Shown here: piece after piece, positions 16,515 to 23,937 of the stretch
Position numbering within the stretch: the stretch's first letter is position 1
Layout of the letters: every line of letters begins with the position of its first letter
From: Streptomyces longispororuber
GTDB lineage: Bacteria > Actinomycetota > Actinomycetes > Streptomycetales > Streptomycetaceae
Length of the DNA stretch: 56,843 nt
NCBI RefSeq assembly: GCF_014656095.1
Contig: NZ_BNBT01000042.1
Span: 1 to 56,843 of the forward strand
Direction: 5' to 3'
Translations under genes and position numbers: made by a program
Notes under the pieces: model-generated
Told to the model about the DNA's origin: nothing
The model's database searches: none
What the model saw: only the letters and a program-made list of their open reading frames with translations

Positions 16515-17255
16515 CTAGGCCGACATGGCGATGTCGCGGAGGAGGAAACGGTCCGTCACCACGAACTGCCGGTACTTGCTCGTGATCACGCCATGGGTGC
16601 GGCGCAGCCGGCGGATGGCGTTCTCCACGGTGGAGACGCCCATCATGAGGGCGTCCGCGAGGTCCTTCTGGCTCGGCCCCAGGACGGTGGTGTGGCCGGG
16701 GTTGGCCGGGGCGGGCGTGCTGGCGTGGTCGGCGAGGTGGAGCAGCAGGCCGCCGACCCGCTGGAGGGGTGTGCGGGTGGTGGTGCCGTAGACCAGTTCG
16801 TCGCTGCGGTTGCGGTCCTCAAGGCTGCGCAGGAGGGCCAGTTGGATCTCCGGGTGGCGGCTGAGCAGCCAGTTCATGCGCGGTACGGGGCAGGGCATGA
16901 CCCAGGTCGTGGTGAGGCAGGCGGCCTTGACCGACTCCCGGGGGTAGATCAGCTTGGCTTCCCCGAGTATCTGGCCGACGCCGCGGAACCGGGTGATGCG
17001 CGGGGCGTCCGGGCCCGGGCCGCAGGGGAAGCGCTCCTGGCGGACGCAGCCGCCGAGCACGAGGTGGACGTGCTGGTCGTCCGGCTCGATGGGCAGCTCC
17101 TCGTCCCGCGCGTAGACACGGGCGTCCGACCCCCACGCCGCGACGAGCAACGGCCAGGACTCGGCGGGCAGGTGGTGCAGGAAGGTGCCCCGCGGCATGG
17201 CCTGGTGGCCCTTGAGCACGTCGGTCGTACGGAAGGCGTCGACCTTGGGGGGCAT
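16515..17255 (-). CDS. Crp/Fnr-family transcriptional regulator
   Basis: 246 residues. The ATG at 17255 shares one base with the stop of a short upstream ORF (TGATG). Residues ~25-140 look like a cyclic-nucleotide-binding-type beta-roll (LPAESWPLLVAAWGSDARVY ... HVHLVLGGCVRQERF ... FRGVGQILGEAKLI). A central helix follows, then a winged HTH with LGPSQKDLADALMMGVST and VENAIRRLRRTHGVI (~200-232). The classical cAMP-contact motif is not clearly present, so the ligand is uncertain. A perfect CRP-type palindrome lies upstream at 17671-17688. Confidence 0.88.
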   Translation of the reverse strand: MPPKVDAFRTTDVLKGHQAMPRGTFLHHLPAESWPLLVAAWGSDARVYARDEELPIEPDDQHVHLVLGGCVRQERFPCGPGPDAPRITRFRGVGQILGEAKLIYPRESVKAACLTTTWVMPCPVPRMNWLLSRHPEIQLALLRSLEDRNRSDELVYGTTTRTPLQRVGGLLLHLADHASTPAPANPGHTTVLGPSQKDLADALMMGVSTVENAIRRLRRTHGVITSKYRQFVVTDRFLLRDIAMSA

Positions 17256-17410
17256 CACGCACCCCCGGTCCCGGGCTTCCGGTTCGCCGCCGCGCGGTCG
17301 GCCGGGCCACGCCCGGCGGCGGGGTCGGACCCCGAGGGCGGGAACGAACGTGCTTTCCAGGGCGGGAAGGTGTGCGGTGCGACGGCGCCATCGGTCATGG
17401 CGGTCTGCAT
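17255..17410 (-). CDS. Putative 51-residue peptide translationally coupled to the Crp-like regulator
   Basis: ATG 17410 (alternative ATG 17398) preceded by GAAAGGACC; the TGA overlaps the regulator ATG by one base. The product starts MQTAMTDGAVAPHTFPPWKA and becomes Pro/Ala/Arg-rich. Codon third positions are mostly G or C, consistent with coding. It could be a genuine peptide, or a leader ORF that delivers ribosomes to the regulator start. No family is recognised. Confidence is limited by length. Confidence 0.45.
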   Translation of the reverse strand: MQTAMTDGAVAPHTFPPWKARSFPPSGSDPAAGRGPADRAAANRKPGTGGA

Positions 17411-17631
17411 CGGTCTGAGGTCCTTTCGACTCCGCGGTGCCGGGCCGGGTGCGTCCGCTGGTACGGCGGACGCATCCCGGGTGGTGGGTCCAGCGCCCTC
17501 TCCATCGCGTGTCGTCCGGGTGGTGAGGCCGGTGCGAGGCGAAGACGCTCAGAAGGCTACGCCTATGCGAGTAAGAAATGCCAGCCGCGCCGCGACCAGC
17601 CCCTTCCGTAGATCCGACGGGAAAAGCAAGC

Positions 17632-17649
17632 CCCTCCGGGGAGGGTTTT
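17632..17649 (+). terminator. Weak terminator-like hairpin with T-tract
   Basis: CCCTCC at 17632-17637 can pair with GGAGGG at 17640-17645 (more realistically a 5-bp stem with a CGGG loop), followed by TTTT and G. It lies 22 bp before the CRP-type palindrome. It may block plus-strand read-through, but the stem is short. Confidence 0.35.
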
Positions 17650-17670
17650 GTTACGTGATCAACCCGGCGT

Positions 17671-17688
17671 CTGTGATGCGCATCACAG
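17671..17688. promoter_or_regulatory. Perfect 18-bp palindrome matching the CRP consensus
   Basis: The sequence is CTGTGATGCGCATCACAG, fully self-complementary, containing TGTGA-N6-TCACA, the classical CRP-family half-sites. It lies 261 bp upstream of the short ORF and regulator gene (minus strand), and just ahead of a plus-strand stretch that ends in a terminator at 17946. It is a natural candidate for autoregulation by the adjacent Crp-like protein or for control by the global Crp. Confidence 0.65.
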
Positions 17689-17808
17689 GTTCCCCCGGTA
17701 ACTCGGATGCGTGAATCTGGAGCGGTGCGACATGGAAAAGTCTTTACGTGGCAAAGGCGCGGAATGTATTCCGTATGGGCACCGGGAGACGCGGACGTTA
17801 ACATTCCG

Positions 17809-17847
17809 AAAAACGCAGAGGCCCCGGGGAACCACCCCCGGGGCCTC
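17809..17847 (-). terminator. Strong minus-strand intrinsic terminator
   Basis: GAGGCCCCGGGG at 17818-17829 pairs perfectly over 12 bp with 17836-17847, with a 6-nt loop. Read on the minus strand, the stem is followed by TGCG and then TTTTT (A-run at 17809-17813 on plus). It therefore terminates leftward transcription, yet no annotated minus-strand gene ends just upstream of it. This suggests an unannotated leftward transcript starting in 17850-18150. Confidence 0.7.
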
Positions 17848-17945
17848 CGGAAAGGGTCTGGACCCACCAAGGCTCAGACCGGACATCCAGTAAACACCAT
17901 GAGCTGCGAAAAGGTCACACCGCGGCGGAAATAACCGGTCACCCA

Positions 17946-17965
17946 CCCCTCGCGGGAGGGGTTTT
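17946..17965 (+). terminator. Plus-strand intrinsic terminator
   Basis: CCCCTC (17946-17951) pairs with GAGGGG (17956-17961) around a GCGG loop, followed directly by TTTT. It would end a plus-strand transcript initiated near the palindrome at 17671-17688. No convincing protein gene lies between, so the transcript, if real, would be a small RNA or a leader. Confidence 0.5.
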
Positions 17966-18135
17966 CCGGCGCGGGGGCGGCTCGGTCGGGACGCCGGCCG
18001 AGACGGAACGTCTCCCCGCCCGTTTGTCCCCTTGGTCCGTTTCGTGACCGCGTACCGCTTCCTCGGCTTCGCAGCACCTCCACACCGGCCGACAATATCG
18101 AATAATGATCACCCGTAAGGTGCCGGAGATTGTTC

Positions 18136-18155
18136 AAGTGAGGCTTGCCTTGCTT
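18136..18155. promoter_or_regulatory. Imperfect palindrome resembling an actinobacterial iron box
   Basis: AAGTGAGGCTTGCCTTGCTT is 8/10 symmetrical and contains the AGGC-TnGCCT core reminiscent of DtxR/IdeR/DmdR boxes (TTAGGTTAGGCT consensus, by memory). It overlaps the -35-like TTGAAC of the putative leftward promoter. The match to the consensus is only partial, so this is a suggestion. Confidence 0.25.
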
Positions 18156-18486
18156 GGCCGTTCGGTAGCGCATGTGTTCCAGGCCGGTGCCGTGCATTTC
18201 CCGTCGCGGGTGACTGTTCCGTCGCCCCGAAAACCTTTTGGCGGACGACTTGCGCCGTGAATCGAACCGGCCCGGACGGCGAATAACGGATTTCCGGTCA
18301 ATGGGCCGGGCGCCGCTACTCCCGCGTAAGTCGACTAAGCCACAGCCCAACGGGTCGCCCGGGGCGCGGGGAGGGAGTTGAGGACTCTTCCGGCCGTGAC
18401 TTTCCGCCATGCCAAGGCCTTTGGGAGGCGCGTGTGCGTCAACTCGGCGGCGCTCCGCGCGGCGTGCGCGCCGCCTGCCGTCCGCC

Positions 18487-19407
18487 TCAGCCGGACGCGA
18501 TCGCGTCGAGCTGCGCCCGGAGATAGGTGTGCGAGTCCGTCCCCCGTACGTCCGTGCCAGGGTCGCACTCGTAGAAGTACACCAGGGACATCAGCTCCTC
18601 GGCGGGCGCGTCCGCCGGGGGCGGGAGCACGCGGTGGCGGCCCGCGCGCCAACGGCCGGCGCTCCAGCGCGCCATCAGGTCACCGATGTTGACCGTGAAC
18701 GCCTCCGGGTCCCAGGGCGCGTCCCGCCAGCCGTCCTCGTCCGTGAACACCTGGAGCCCGCCGCGGCCCGCCTGCCGGTCGAGCACGGTGACCGTGCCGA
18801 AGTCGGTGTGCGCGCCGATGCGGAACTGGCCGGGCTCGGGCTCGCCGAGCGTGTCCCGACCCGGGTACCAGTTGACGTTGAAGCCCCAGGTGGGGTGGGC
18901 GGTGTGGCGGGTGAAGAAGTCCTTGGGCTCACCCAGCGCGGCGGCGAGCAGTTCGAGCAGCTCGTCGCAGAGCGCCCGCATCCGCGCCAGGTACGTCTCC
19001 ACGGGCGCGCGCAGGCCGGGCGCCTCGGCGGGCCACACGTTGGGCGCGAACCACTCGGCGTCCACGGCCGGGTCGCCGGTGGGTTCCTCGGCGGCGAAGG
19101 ACAGCGACTCCTTCAGGTCGGGCGGGGAGGCCGTGCCCTCCGCGTAGCTGTTGGCCTCGGCGCCCGGGCCGAGCCAGCCGCGGCCGCCGACCCGGGCGGC
19201 GTACGCCTCCTTGGCGGCGGGCGGCAGCCGGAAGAAGGCGCGGGCCTCCTCGCGGATCGTCGCGCGCGCCCCGGCCGGGACGCCGTGGCCGGTGACCAGG
19301 AGGAAGCCCGCGGTGCGGAGTCCTTCGTCGACGGTGGCGGCGATGCGGTGGCGGGCCTGGGGGCCGCCGGCGCGCCACGCGCGCAGGTCGACGGTGGGGA
19401 TGGTCAT
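18487..19407 (-). CDS. Isopenicillin N synthase-like 2-oxoglutarate/Fe(II) dioxygenase
   Basis: 306 residues. The N-terminal DIOX_N-type region contains LRTAGFLLVTGHGVP and a PAAKEAYAAR segment. The 2OG-FeII domain has the iron ligands HxD in FRIGAHTDFGTVTVL (~195) and the distal His in AGRHRVLPP. The usual R-x-S 2-oxoglutarate anchor reads L-M-S (EELMSLVYFYE), so the cosubstrate-binding Arg appears to be replaced. Members of this family in Streptomyces oxidise diverse small molecules; substrate not predictable. Monocistronic, convergent neighbours absent. Confidence 0.9.
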   Translation of the reverse strand: MTIPTVDLRAWRAGGPQARHRIAATVDEGLRTAGFLLVTGHGVPAGARATIREEARAFFRLPPAAKEAYAARVGGRGWLGPGAEANSYAEGTASPPDLKESLSFAAEEPTGDPAVDAEWFAPNVWPAEAPGLRAPVETYLARMRALCDELLELLAAALGEPKDFFTRHTAHPTWGFNVNWYPGRDTLGEPEPGQFRIGAHTDFGTVTVLDRQAGRGGLQVFTDEDGWRDAPWDPEAFTVNIGDLMARWSAGRWRAGRHRVLPPPADAPAEELMSLVYFYECDPGTDVRGTDSHTYLRAQLDAIASG

Positions 19408-19437
19408 GGGTCCATGGTGCCCGCGTGGGACGCCCCT

Positions 19438-19531
19438 GACCCGCCCCTTTCCCGTAACCAGGGACGCTGCGCCCCCTGGACCCCGGCCCGTCGCGCTCCG
19501 CGCTCGTCCTCAATCGCCGGACGGGCTGGAA
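19438..19531. repeat. Dispersed intergenic repeat (GTCCTCAATCGCCGGACGGG family), copy 1
   Basis: Contains AACCAGGGACGCTGCGCCCC and the core GTCCTCAATCGCCGGACGGG at 19506-19525. Near-identical sequence recurs at 41670-41845 and, inverted, at 41948-41970. The element lies in the upstream region of the dioxygenase gene and is non-coding. Confidence 0.75.
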
Positions 19532-19644
19532 CACCCTCGGGGCGCGCGGACGACGGCGTGCGGGCCGCGAGGTCGGGGTCGGGCCGGGAGGTGGGGTGGT
19601 ACGGGTGGGCGGGTGGGAAGGGGAAAGCGGAAGGGAAGCCCCGC

Positions 19645-19938
19645 TCAGGGCTCGTCCCGCTTGTCGTCCAGGTCCTTCTCCAGCCCCTTCAAGAACTCAG
19701 GGTTGTCATCCGGAGCCACCCACCCCCGGGAGGAGCGCGCCCCACCCGCGGGGCGGCGCTTCTTGCCGGTGACGAACCACGCGACCGGCCCGAGCAGCAC
19801 CTCGCCGAAGAGCAGGACGATGATGACCCAGACCACCTTGGGCAGGTGGCGGACCTCCTTCTCCGGGGTGTTGAGCACATCGATGAAGGCGTAGATCCAC
19901 ACGGCCAGGACCAGCAGGAACGGCAGATACCTGAGCAT
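19645..19938 (-). CDS. PLDc N-terminal (cardiolipin synthase N-terminal-like) membrane protein
   Basis: 97 residues from ATG 19938, with GGAGGA upstream. Two membrane helices: LRYLPFLLVLAVWIYAFIDV (~2-21) and VVWVIIVLLFGEVLLGPVAW (~35-54), separated by LNTPEKEVRHLPK. This is the small PLDc_N domain found alone in many actinobacterial proteins. The C-terminal tail is charged and ends in EKDLDDKRDEP. Function unknown. It diverges from mqnL; the intergenic space of 88 bp should contain both promoters. Confidence 0.88.
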   Translation of the reverse strand: MLRYLPFLLVLAVWIYAFIDVLNTPEKEVRHLPKVVWVIIVLLFGEVLLGPVAWFVTGKKRRPAGGARSSRGWVAPDDNPEFLKGLEKDLDDKRDEP

Positions 19939-20026
19939 GTGAGGGCGATCCTCCAGAAAGCGGAGTGCGGGCGCCGGGCGCCCCCGGTGACGGGGCCAGG
20001 GTAGCCGGTGACCGATACTGGGCCGC

Positions 20027-21478
20027 ATGGCTTATGACGATCTCCGCTCTCTGCTGAGGGCACTGGAGCGCGAGGGCGATCTCAAGCGGATCAAGGCCGA
20101 GGTCGACCCGTACCTGGAGGTCGGCGAGATCGTCGACCGCGTGCAGAAGTCCGGCGGCCCGGCGCTCCTCTTCGAGAACGTCAAGGGCAGCGACATGCCC
20201 CTCGCGATGAACGTGTTCGGCACCGACCGGCGCCTCCTCAAGGCCCTCGGCCTGACGTCGTACGGCGAGATCGGCGAGAAGATCGGCGGCCTGCTGAAGC
20301 CGGAGCTGCCGCACGGGTTCGTCGGGGTGCGCGAGGCCTTCGGGAAGCTCGGCGCGATGGCGCACGTACCGCCGAAGAAGGTCAAGGACGCGCCGGTGCA
20401 GGAGACCGTGCTCACGGGCGACGACGTGGACCTGGACCGGCTGCCCGCGCTGTTCACCTGGCCCAAGGACGGCGGTTCCTTCTTCAACCTGGGCCTGACC
20501 CACACCAAGGACCCTGAGACCGGCGTCCGCAACCTCGGCCTCTACCGCCTCCAGCGCCACGACCGCCGCACCATCGGCATGCACTGGCAGATCCACAAGG
20601 ACAGCCGCAACCACTACCAGGTGGCGGCGCGGCGGGGCGAGAGGCTGCCCGTCGCCATCGCCTTCGGCTGCCCGCCCGCCGTGACGTACGCCTCGACGGC
20701 GCCGCTCCCCGGTGACATCGACGAGTACCTCTTCGCGGGCTTCCTCCAGGGCAAGCGGATCGAGATGGTCGACTGCAAGACGGTGCCGCTCCAGGTGCCC
20801 GCGCAGGCCGAGGTCGTCATCGAGGGCTGGCTGGAGCCCGGCGAGATGCTGCCCGAGGGCCCCTTCGGCGACCACACCGGCTTCTACACGCCGCAGGAGC
20901 CGTTCCCCGCGCTGACGATCGACTGCGTGACGATGCGCAGGCGGCCGTTGCTCCAGTCCATCGTGGTCGGGCGGCCGCCGACGGAGGACGGCCCGCTGGG
21001 CCGTGCGACGGAGCGGTTCTTCCTGCCGCTGCTGAAGATCATCGTGCCGGACATCGTGGACTACCACCTGCCGGAGGCGGGCGGCTTCCACAACTGCGCG
21101 ATCGTCGCGATCGACAAGAAGTACCCGAAGCACGCCCAGAAGGTCATGCACGCCGTCTGGGGCGCGCACATGATGTCGCTGACCAAGCTGATCGTGGTCG
21201 TGGACGCCGACTGCGACGTCCACGACCTGCACGAGGTCGCCTGGCGCGCGCTCGGCAACACCGACTACGCCCGCGACCTGACCGTCGTGGAGGGCCCGGT
21301 CGACCACCTGGACCACGCCTCGTACCAGCAGTTCTGGGGCGGCAAGGCGGGCATCGACGCGACGCGGAAGTGGCCCGAGGAGGGGTACACGCGCGACGGC
21401 GGCTGGCCGGACATGGTCGAGCCGGACCCGGACACGGCGGCCCTCGTGGACCGCCGCTGGAAGGAGTACGGCCTGTGA
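20027..21478 (+). CDS. mqnL: UbiD-family decarboxylase of the futalosine menaquinone pathway
   Basis: 483 residues, typical UbiD length, beginning MAYDDLRSLLRALEREGDLK. Characteristic segments are GPALLFENVKGSDMPLAMNV, NLGLYRLQRHDRRTIGMHWQ, EGPFGDHTGFYTPQEPFP and the C-terminal VVDADCDVHDLHEVAWR. UbiD enzymes use prenylated FMN to decarboxylate aromatic acids; here the substrate is expected to be a prenylated 1,4-dihydroxy-6-naphthoate derivative. The stop overlaps mqnP (GTGA), and the UbiX-like partner follows, so cofactor maker and user are co-expressed. The ATG lies just beyond a TACTGG -10-like element. Confidence 0.94.
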   Translation: MAYDDLRSLLRALEREGDLKRIKAEVDPYLEVGEIVDRVQKSGGPALLFENVKGSDMPLAMNVFGTDRRLLKALGLTSYGEIGEKIGGLLKPELPHGFVGVREAFGKLGAMAHVPPKKVKDAPVQETVLTGDDVDLDRLPALFTWPKDGGSFFNLGLTHTKDPETGVRNLGLYRLQRHDRRTIGMHWQIHKDSRNHYQVAARRGERLPVAIAFGCPPAVTYASTAPLPGDIDEYLFAGFLQGKRIEMVDCKTVPLQVPAQAEVVIEGWLEPGEMLPEGPFGDHTGFYTPQEPFPALTIDCVTMRRRPLLQSIVVGRPPTEDGPLGRATERFFLPLLKIIVPDIVDYHLPEAGGFHNCAIVAIDKKYPKHAQKVMHAVWGAHMMSLTKLIVVVDADCDVHDLHEVAWRALGNTDYARDLTVVEGPVDHLDHASYQQFWGGKAGIDATRKWPEEGYTRDGGWPDMVEPDPDTAALVDRRWKEYGL

Positions 21479-22377
21479 CCTCCGCCTCCGCCGCGCTGCC
21501 GCAGCCGGGACGCACGCGGGCCTTCCTGCGGCTCGTCATGATCGAGCACTCGGTGTTCGCGCTGCCCTTCGCGTACATCGCCGCGCTGACCGCGATGTAC
21601 GAGTGGGACGAGAACATCCACTGGGGGCGGCTGCTCCTGGTCACCGTCTGCATGGTGGGCCTGCGCACCTTCGCGATGGCCGCGAACCGCATCATCGACC
21701 GCGAGATCGACGCCCGTAACCCGCGCACCGCGCACCGCGAGCTGGTCACCGGCGCCGTCTCGGTGAGGTCCGCGTGGACCGGGGCGCTCGTCGCCGTCGC
21801 GGTCTTCCTCGGCTCGGCGGCCCTGCTCAACCCGCTGTGCCTGGCGCTCGCGCCGGTCGCGGTGGTGCCGATGGTGGTCTACCCGTACGGCAAGCGGTTC
21901 ACGAACTTCCCGCAGGCGATCCTCGGCCTCGCCCAGGCGATCGGGCCCGTCGGCGCGTGGCTGGCGATCACCGGCGAGTGGTCCTGGACGGCGGTGATAC
22001 TCGGCCTGGCCGTCGGCGTGTGGATCGGCGGCTTCGACCTGATCTACGCCTGCCAGGACGTGGAGACCGACCGGGAGATCGGCGTGCTCTCGGTGCCCGC
22101 GCGGTTCGGCGTCCCGGCCGCCATCTGGGGCGCGCGCGGCTGCCACCTGGTCACCACCGGGCTGTTCGTCTGGTACGCCCTGGCCACCGGCGCGGGCGCG
22201 TTCTTCTGGCTCGGCCTCGTGATCGTCGCCGGCGCCTTCCTGTACGAGCACTCGATCGTGCGGCCGCACGACCTGTCCCGCCTCAACCGCGCCTTCTTCC
22301 AGGTCAACGGCTTCATCGGCATCGCCCTGTTCGTCTGCGCGCTGCTCGACCTGCTGGTGCGCGGGCTCACGGTGTGA
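21475..22377 (+). CDS. mqnP: UbiA-family prenyltransferase of menaquinone biosynthesis
   Basis: 300 residues from a GTG overlapping the mqnL stop. About eight or nine membrane helices. The two Asp-rich motifs that hold Mg-prenyl diphosphate are AANRIIDREIDARNPRT (~62-78) and CQDVETDREIGVLSVPARFG (~193-212). It attaches the polyprenyl chain to the naphthoate ring in the futalosine route. Spacing to mqnM is 54 bp. Confidence 0.95.
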   Translation: MTSASAALPQPGRTRAFLRLVMIEHSVFALPFAYIAALTAMYEWDENIHWGRLLLVTVCMVGLRTFAMAANRIIDREIDARNPRTAHRELVTGAVSVRSAWTGALVAVAVFLGSAALLNPLCLALAPVAVVPMVVYPYGKRFTNFPQAILGLAQAIGPVGAWLAITGEWSWTAVILGLAVGVWIGGFDLIYACQDVETDREIGVLSVPARFGVPAAIWGARGCHLVTTGLFVWYALATGAGAFFWLGLVIVAGAFLYEHSIVRPHDLSRLNRAFFQVNGFIGIALFVCALLDLLVRGLTV

Positions 22378-22431
22378 GGGTGCGGGACCTCCTGACCGGC
22401 CCGGCCACGCCGGATAGGTAGGCTGCACGGC

Positions 22432-23106
22432 GTGAACGCAGGAGATACGCAGCGTAAGCCTTGGATCGTGGGGGTGTCGGGGGCGTCCGGCACCCCGTAC
22501 GCGGCCTCCGTCCTGCGGGCGCTGCTCGCGGCAGGGGAGAGCGTGGACCTCGTGGTGTCGCGGGCCTCGCGCCTGACGCTGCTCGACGAGACCGGGATCT
22601 CCTTCCGTGACGCGCACTGGCGCGCGGACCTGGAGGAGTGGCTGTCACGGGGCGCGGACGGCAAGCCGGGCACCTTCCGGGTGTCCGTGGACGACGTGCG
22701 GTACTGGGCCGCCGGCGACCTGGCGGCGGGGCCGTCCTCGGGGTCGTACGCGACCAAGGGGATGCTGATCGTGCCCGCGTCCACGGCGTCCGTGGCCGGG
22801 GTGGCGCTGGGCCTGTCGAAGGACCTGCTGCAGCGCGCGGCGAGCGTGACCCTCAAGGAGGGGCGGCGGCTCGTGGTGTGCGTGCGGGAGACGCCGCTGA
22901 ACGGGACGACGCTGCGGCACCTGGTGAGCCTGGACGAGGCGGGCGCGATCGTGCTGCCCGCCTCTCCGGCGTTCTACGCGGGGGCGACGCACATCCAGGA
23001 CCTGGTGGACTTCGTCGCCGGGCGGGTGCTCGACGCGGCGGAGGTGCCGCACCAGCTCTACCGCCGCTGGAAGGGGGAGCTGGGAAGCGGCTCCCGTGAG
23101 GGGTGA
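22432..23106 (+). CDS. mqnM: UbiX-family flavin prenyltransferase of menaquinone biosynthesis
   Basis: 224 residues from GTG 22432. The flavodoxin-like fold shows VGVSGASGTPYAASVLRAL at the N-terminus (FMN phosphate binding), KGMLIVPASTASVAGVALGL in the middle, and the conserved RLVVCVRETPLNGTTLRH. UbiX makes the prenyl-FMN cofactor used by the UbiD-type MqnL. The small C-terminal extension (ELGSGSREG) is non-conserved in appearance. Confidence 0.94.
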   Translation: MNAGDTQRKPWIVGVSGASGTPYAASVLRALLAAGESVDLVVSRASRLTLLDETGISFRDAHWRADLEEWLSRGADGKPGTFRVSVDDVRYWAAGDLAAGPSSGSYATKGMLIVPASTASVAGVALGLSKDLLQRAASVTLKEGRRLVVCVRETPLNGTTLRHLVSLDEAGAIVLPASPAFYAGATHIQDLVDFVAGRVLDAAEVPHQLYRRWKGELGSGSREG

Positions 23107-23125
23107 GCGCCGTGAACGGGCGCGG

Positions 23126-23248
23126 CTACCGCTTCTTGGCGGTGCGCTTCTTCGCCTTGCGGGTGGCGGCGGGCTGATGGACACGCGAGCGGTTGGCCAG
23201 GTCCTGCAGCTCGCGCATACGGGCGTAGGCCATCTCGATCGTGTACAC
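23126..23248 (-). CDS. Small basic conserved peptide (40 residues)
   Basis: GTG 23248 has AGGAG 8 nt upstream and gives (M)YTIEMAYARMRELQ ... ending in KKRTAKKR. Coding support comes from the good ribosome site and a compact helical N-terminus (MAYARMRELQDLANRSR) followed by a Lys/Arg tail. An in-frame upstream extension exists but reads unlike a protein. It diverges from the Lrp/AsnC gene across a 139-bp spacer with a palindrome. The basic tail suggests nucleic-acid contact; function unknown. Confidence 0.7.
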   Translation of the reverse strand: MYTIEMAYARMRELQDLANRSRVHQPAATRKAKKRTAKKR

Positions 23249-23309
23249 GGGGAACACTCCTGAAGGATTCGAAGGATCGTCGTTGATCGGCTGAGCTTCC
23301 GGAAGATTT

Positions 23310-23327
23310 ACAGGGTCAAGACCCTGT
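23310..23327. promoter_or_regulatory. Perfect inverted repeat in the divergent Lrp/AsnC promoter
   Basis: ACAGGGTC and GACCCTGT flank a 2-bp AA spacer, an 18-bp site. A second imperfect symmetry (TCTACACGTAGA, near 23339-23350) lies closer to the regulator start. Either may be the operator through which the Lrp/AsnC protein controls itself and the small peptide gene. Confidence 0.5.
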
Positions 23328-23387
23328 TGCGCCTTAGATTCTACACGTAGACTCGCGAAAACGCTAAATAATGAAAGGCTTCGACCT

Positions 23388-23843
23388 ATGGATGCCGTGG
23401 ACAGGCAGCTCATCCAGGCTCTGCGCGAGAACGGCCGTGCCTCCTACGCCGAGCTCGGGCGCCTCGTCGGTCTCTCCGGGCCCAGCGTCACCGACCGCAT
23501 CAACCGCCTGGAGGCGGCCGGCGTCATCACCGGCTACCGCGCGACGGTGGACTCCCCCTCGCTCGGCCTCGGCGTGACCGCGCTCATCGGCATCTCCCTG
23601 TCCGACGCCGCCGACCACGAGGACGTGGCCCGGCGCCTGCGCGACCTGCACGAGATCGAGGACTGCTGGTTCATCGCGGGCGACGACTCGTACATGCTCA
23701 AGGTCCGCGCGACCGACGTCGACGGCCTGGAGAAGACCATCCGCCGCCTCAGCGGCACCAAGGGCGTCTCCCGCACGCGCACCACGATCGTGCTCTCCAC
23801 CAAGTGGGAGAACCGGGTCGGGGAGCTCCCCGAGGAGGTGTAG
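23388..23843 (+). CDS. Lrp/AsnC-family transcriptional regulator
   Basis: 151 residues. The N-terminal HTH is MDAVDRQLIQALRENGRASY and ELGRLVGLSGPSVTDRINRL. The C-terminal RAM domain has ALIGISLSDAADHEDVARRL, a CWFIAGDDSYMLKVRA strand and VSRTRTTIVLSTKWE. Such proteins form octamers and respond to amino acids or related small molecules. It lies between mqnM and mqnE, but its ligand and targets are unknown. Confidence 0.95.
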   Translation: MDAVDRQLIQALRENGRASYAELGRLVGLSGPSVTDRINRLEAAGVITGYRATVDSPSLGLGVTALIGISLSDAADHEDVARRLRDLHEIEDCWFIAGDDSYMLKVRATDVDGLEKTIRRLSGTKGVSRTRTTIVLSTKWENRVGELPEEV

Positions 23844-23937
23844 GCGCCGGTCGCGGGGGGCGCCACCCGCTCCGGAGGCGGGGGAGTACGGTGGGTCGGG
23901 TCTGTCGCAGGTCGTCGGAGAAAACAGAGGTACGGCA

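Larger units (their letters stand above)
17689..18486. other. Gene-poor region with regulatory structures
   Basis: About 800 bp with lower GC content and irregular codon use in every frame; the open frames here (for example minus 17874-18410) do not look coding. It holds the two terminators above and, at 18090-18160, relatively AT-rich promoter-like sequence. On the minus strand TTGAAC (near 18137-18132) is followed ~18 nt later by GGTGAT. It may host small RNAs. Confidence 0.45.

Noticed and set aside
17711..17893. Plus-strand ORF starting MNLERCDMEKSLRGKG between the palindrome and terminator
   Set aside because: Has a purine stretch upstream but includes TTA codons and random third positions, runs through the terminator stem, and resembles no family.
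17815..17900. 6C-type or other known actinobacterial ncRNA motif
   Set aside because: C-rich loops were considered, but the two-hairpin six-C arrangement is absent; only a generic terminator is supported.
17874..18410. Minus-strand 178-codon open frame
   Set aside because: Codon third positions are not GC-biased, there is no ribosome site, and it covers promoter-like and terminator elements.
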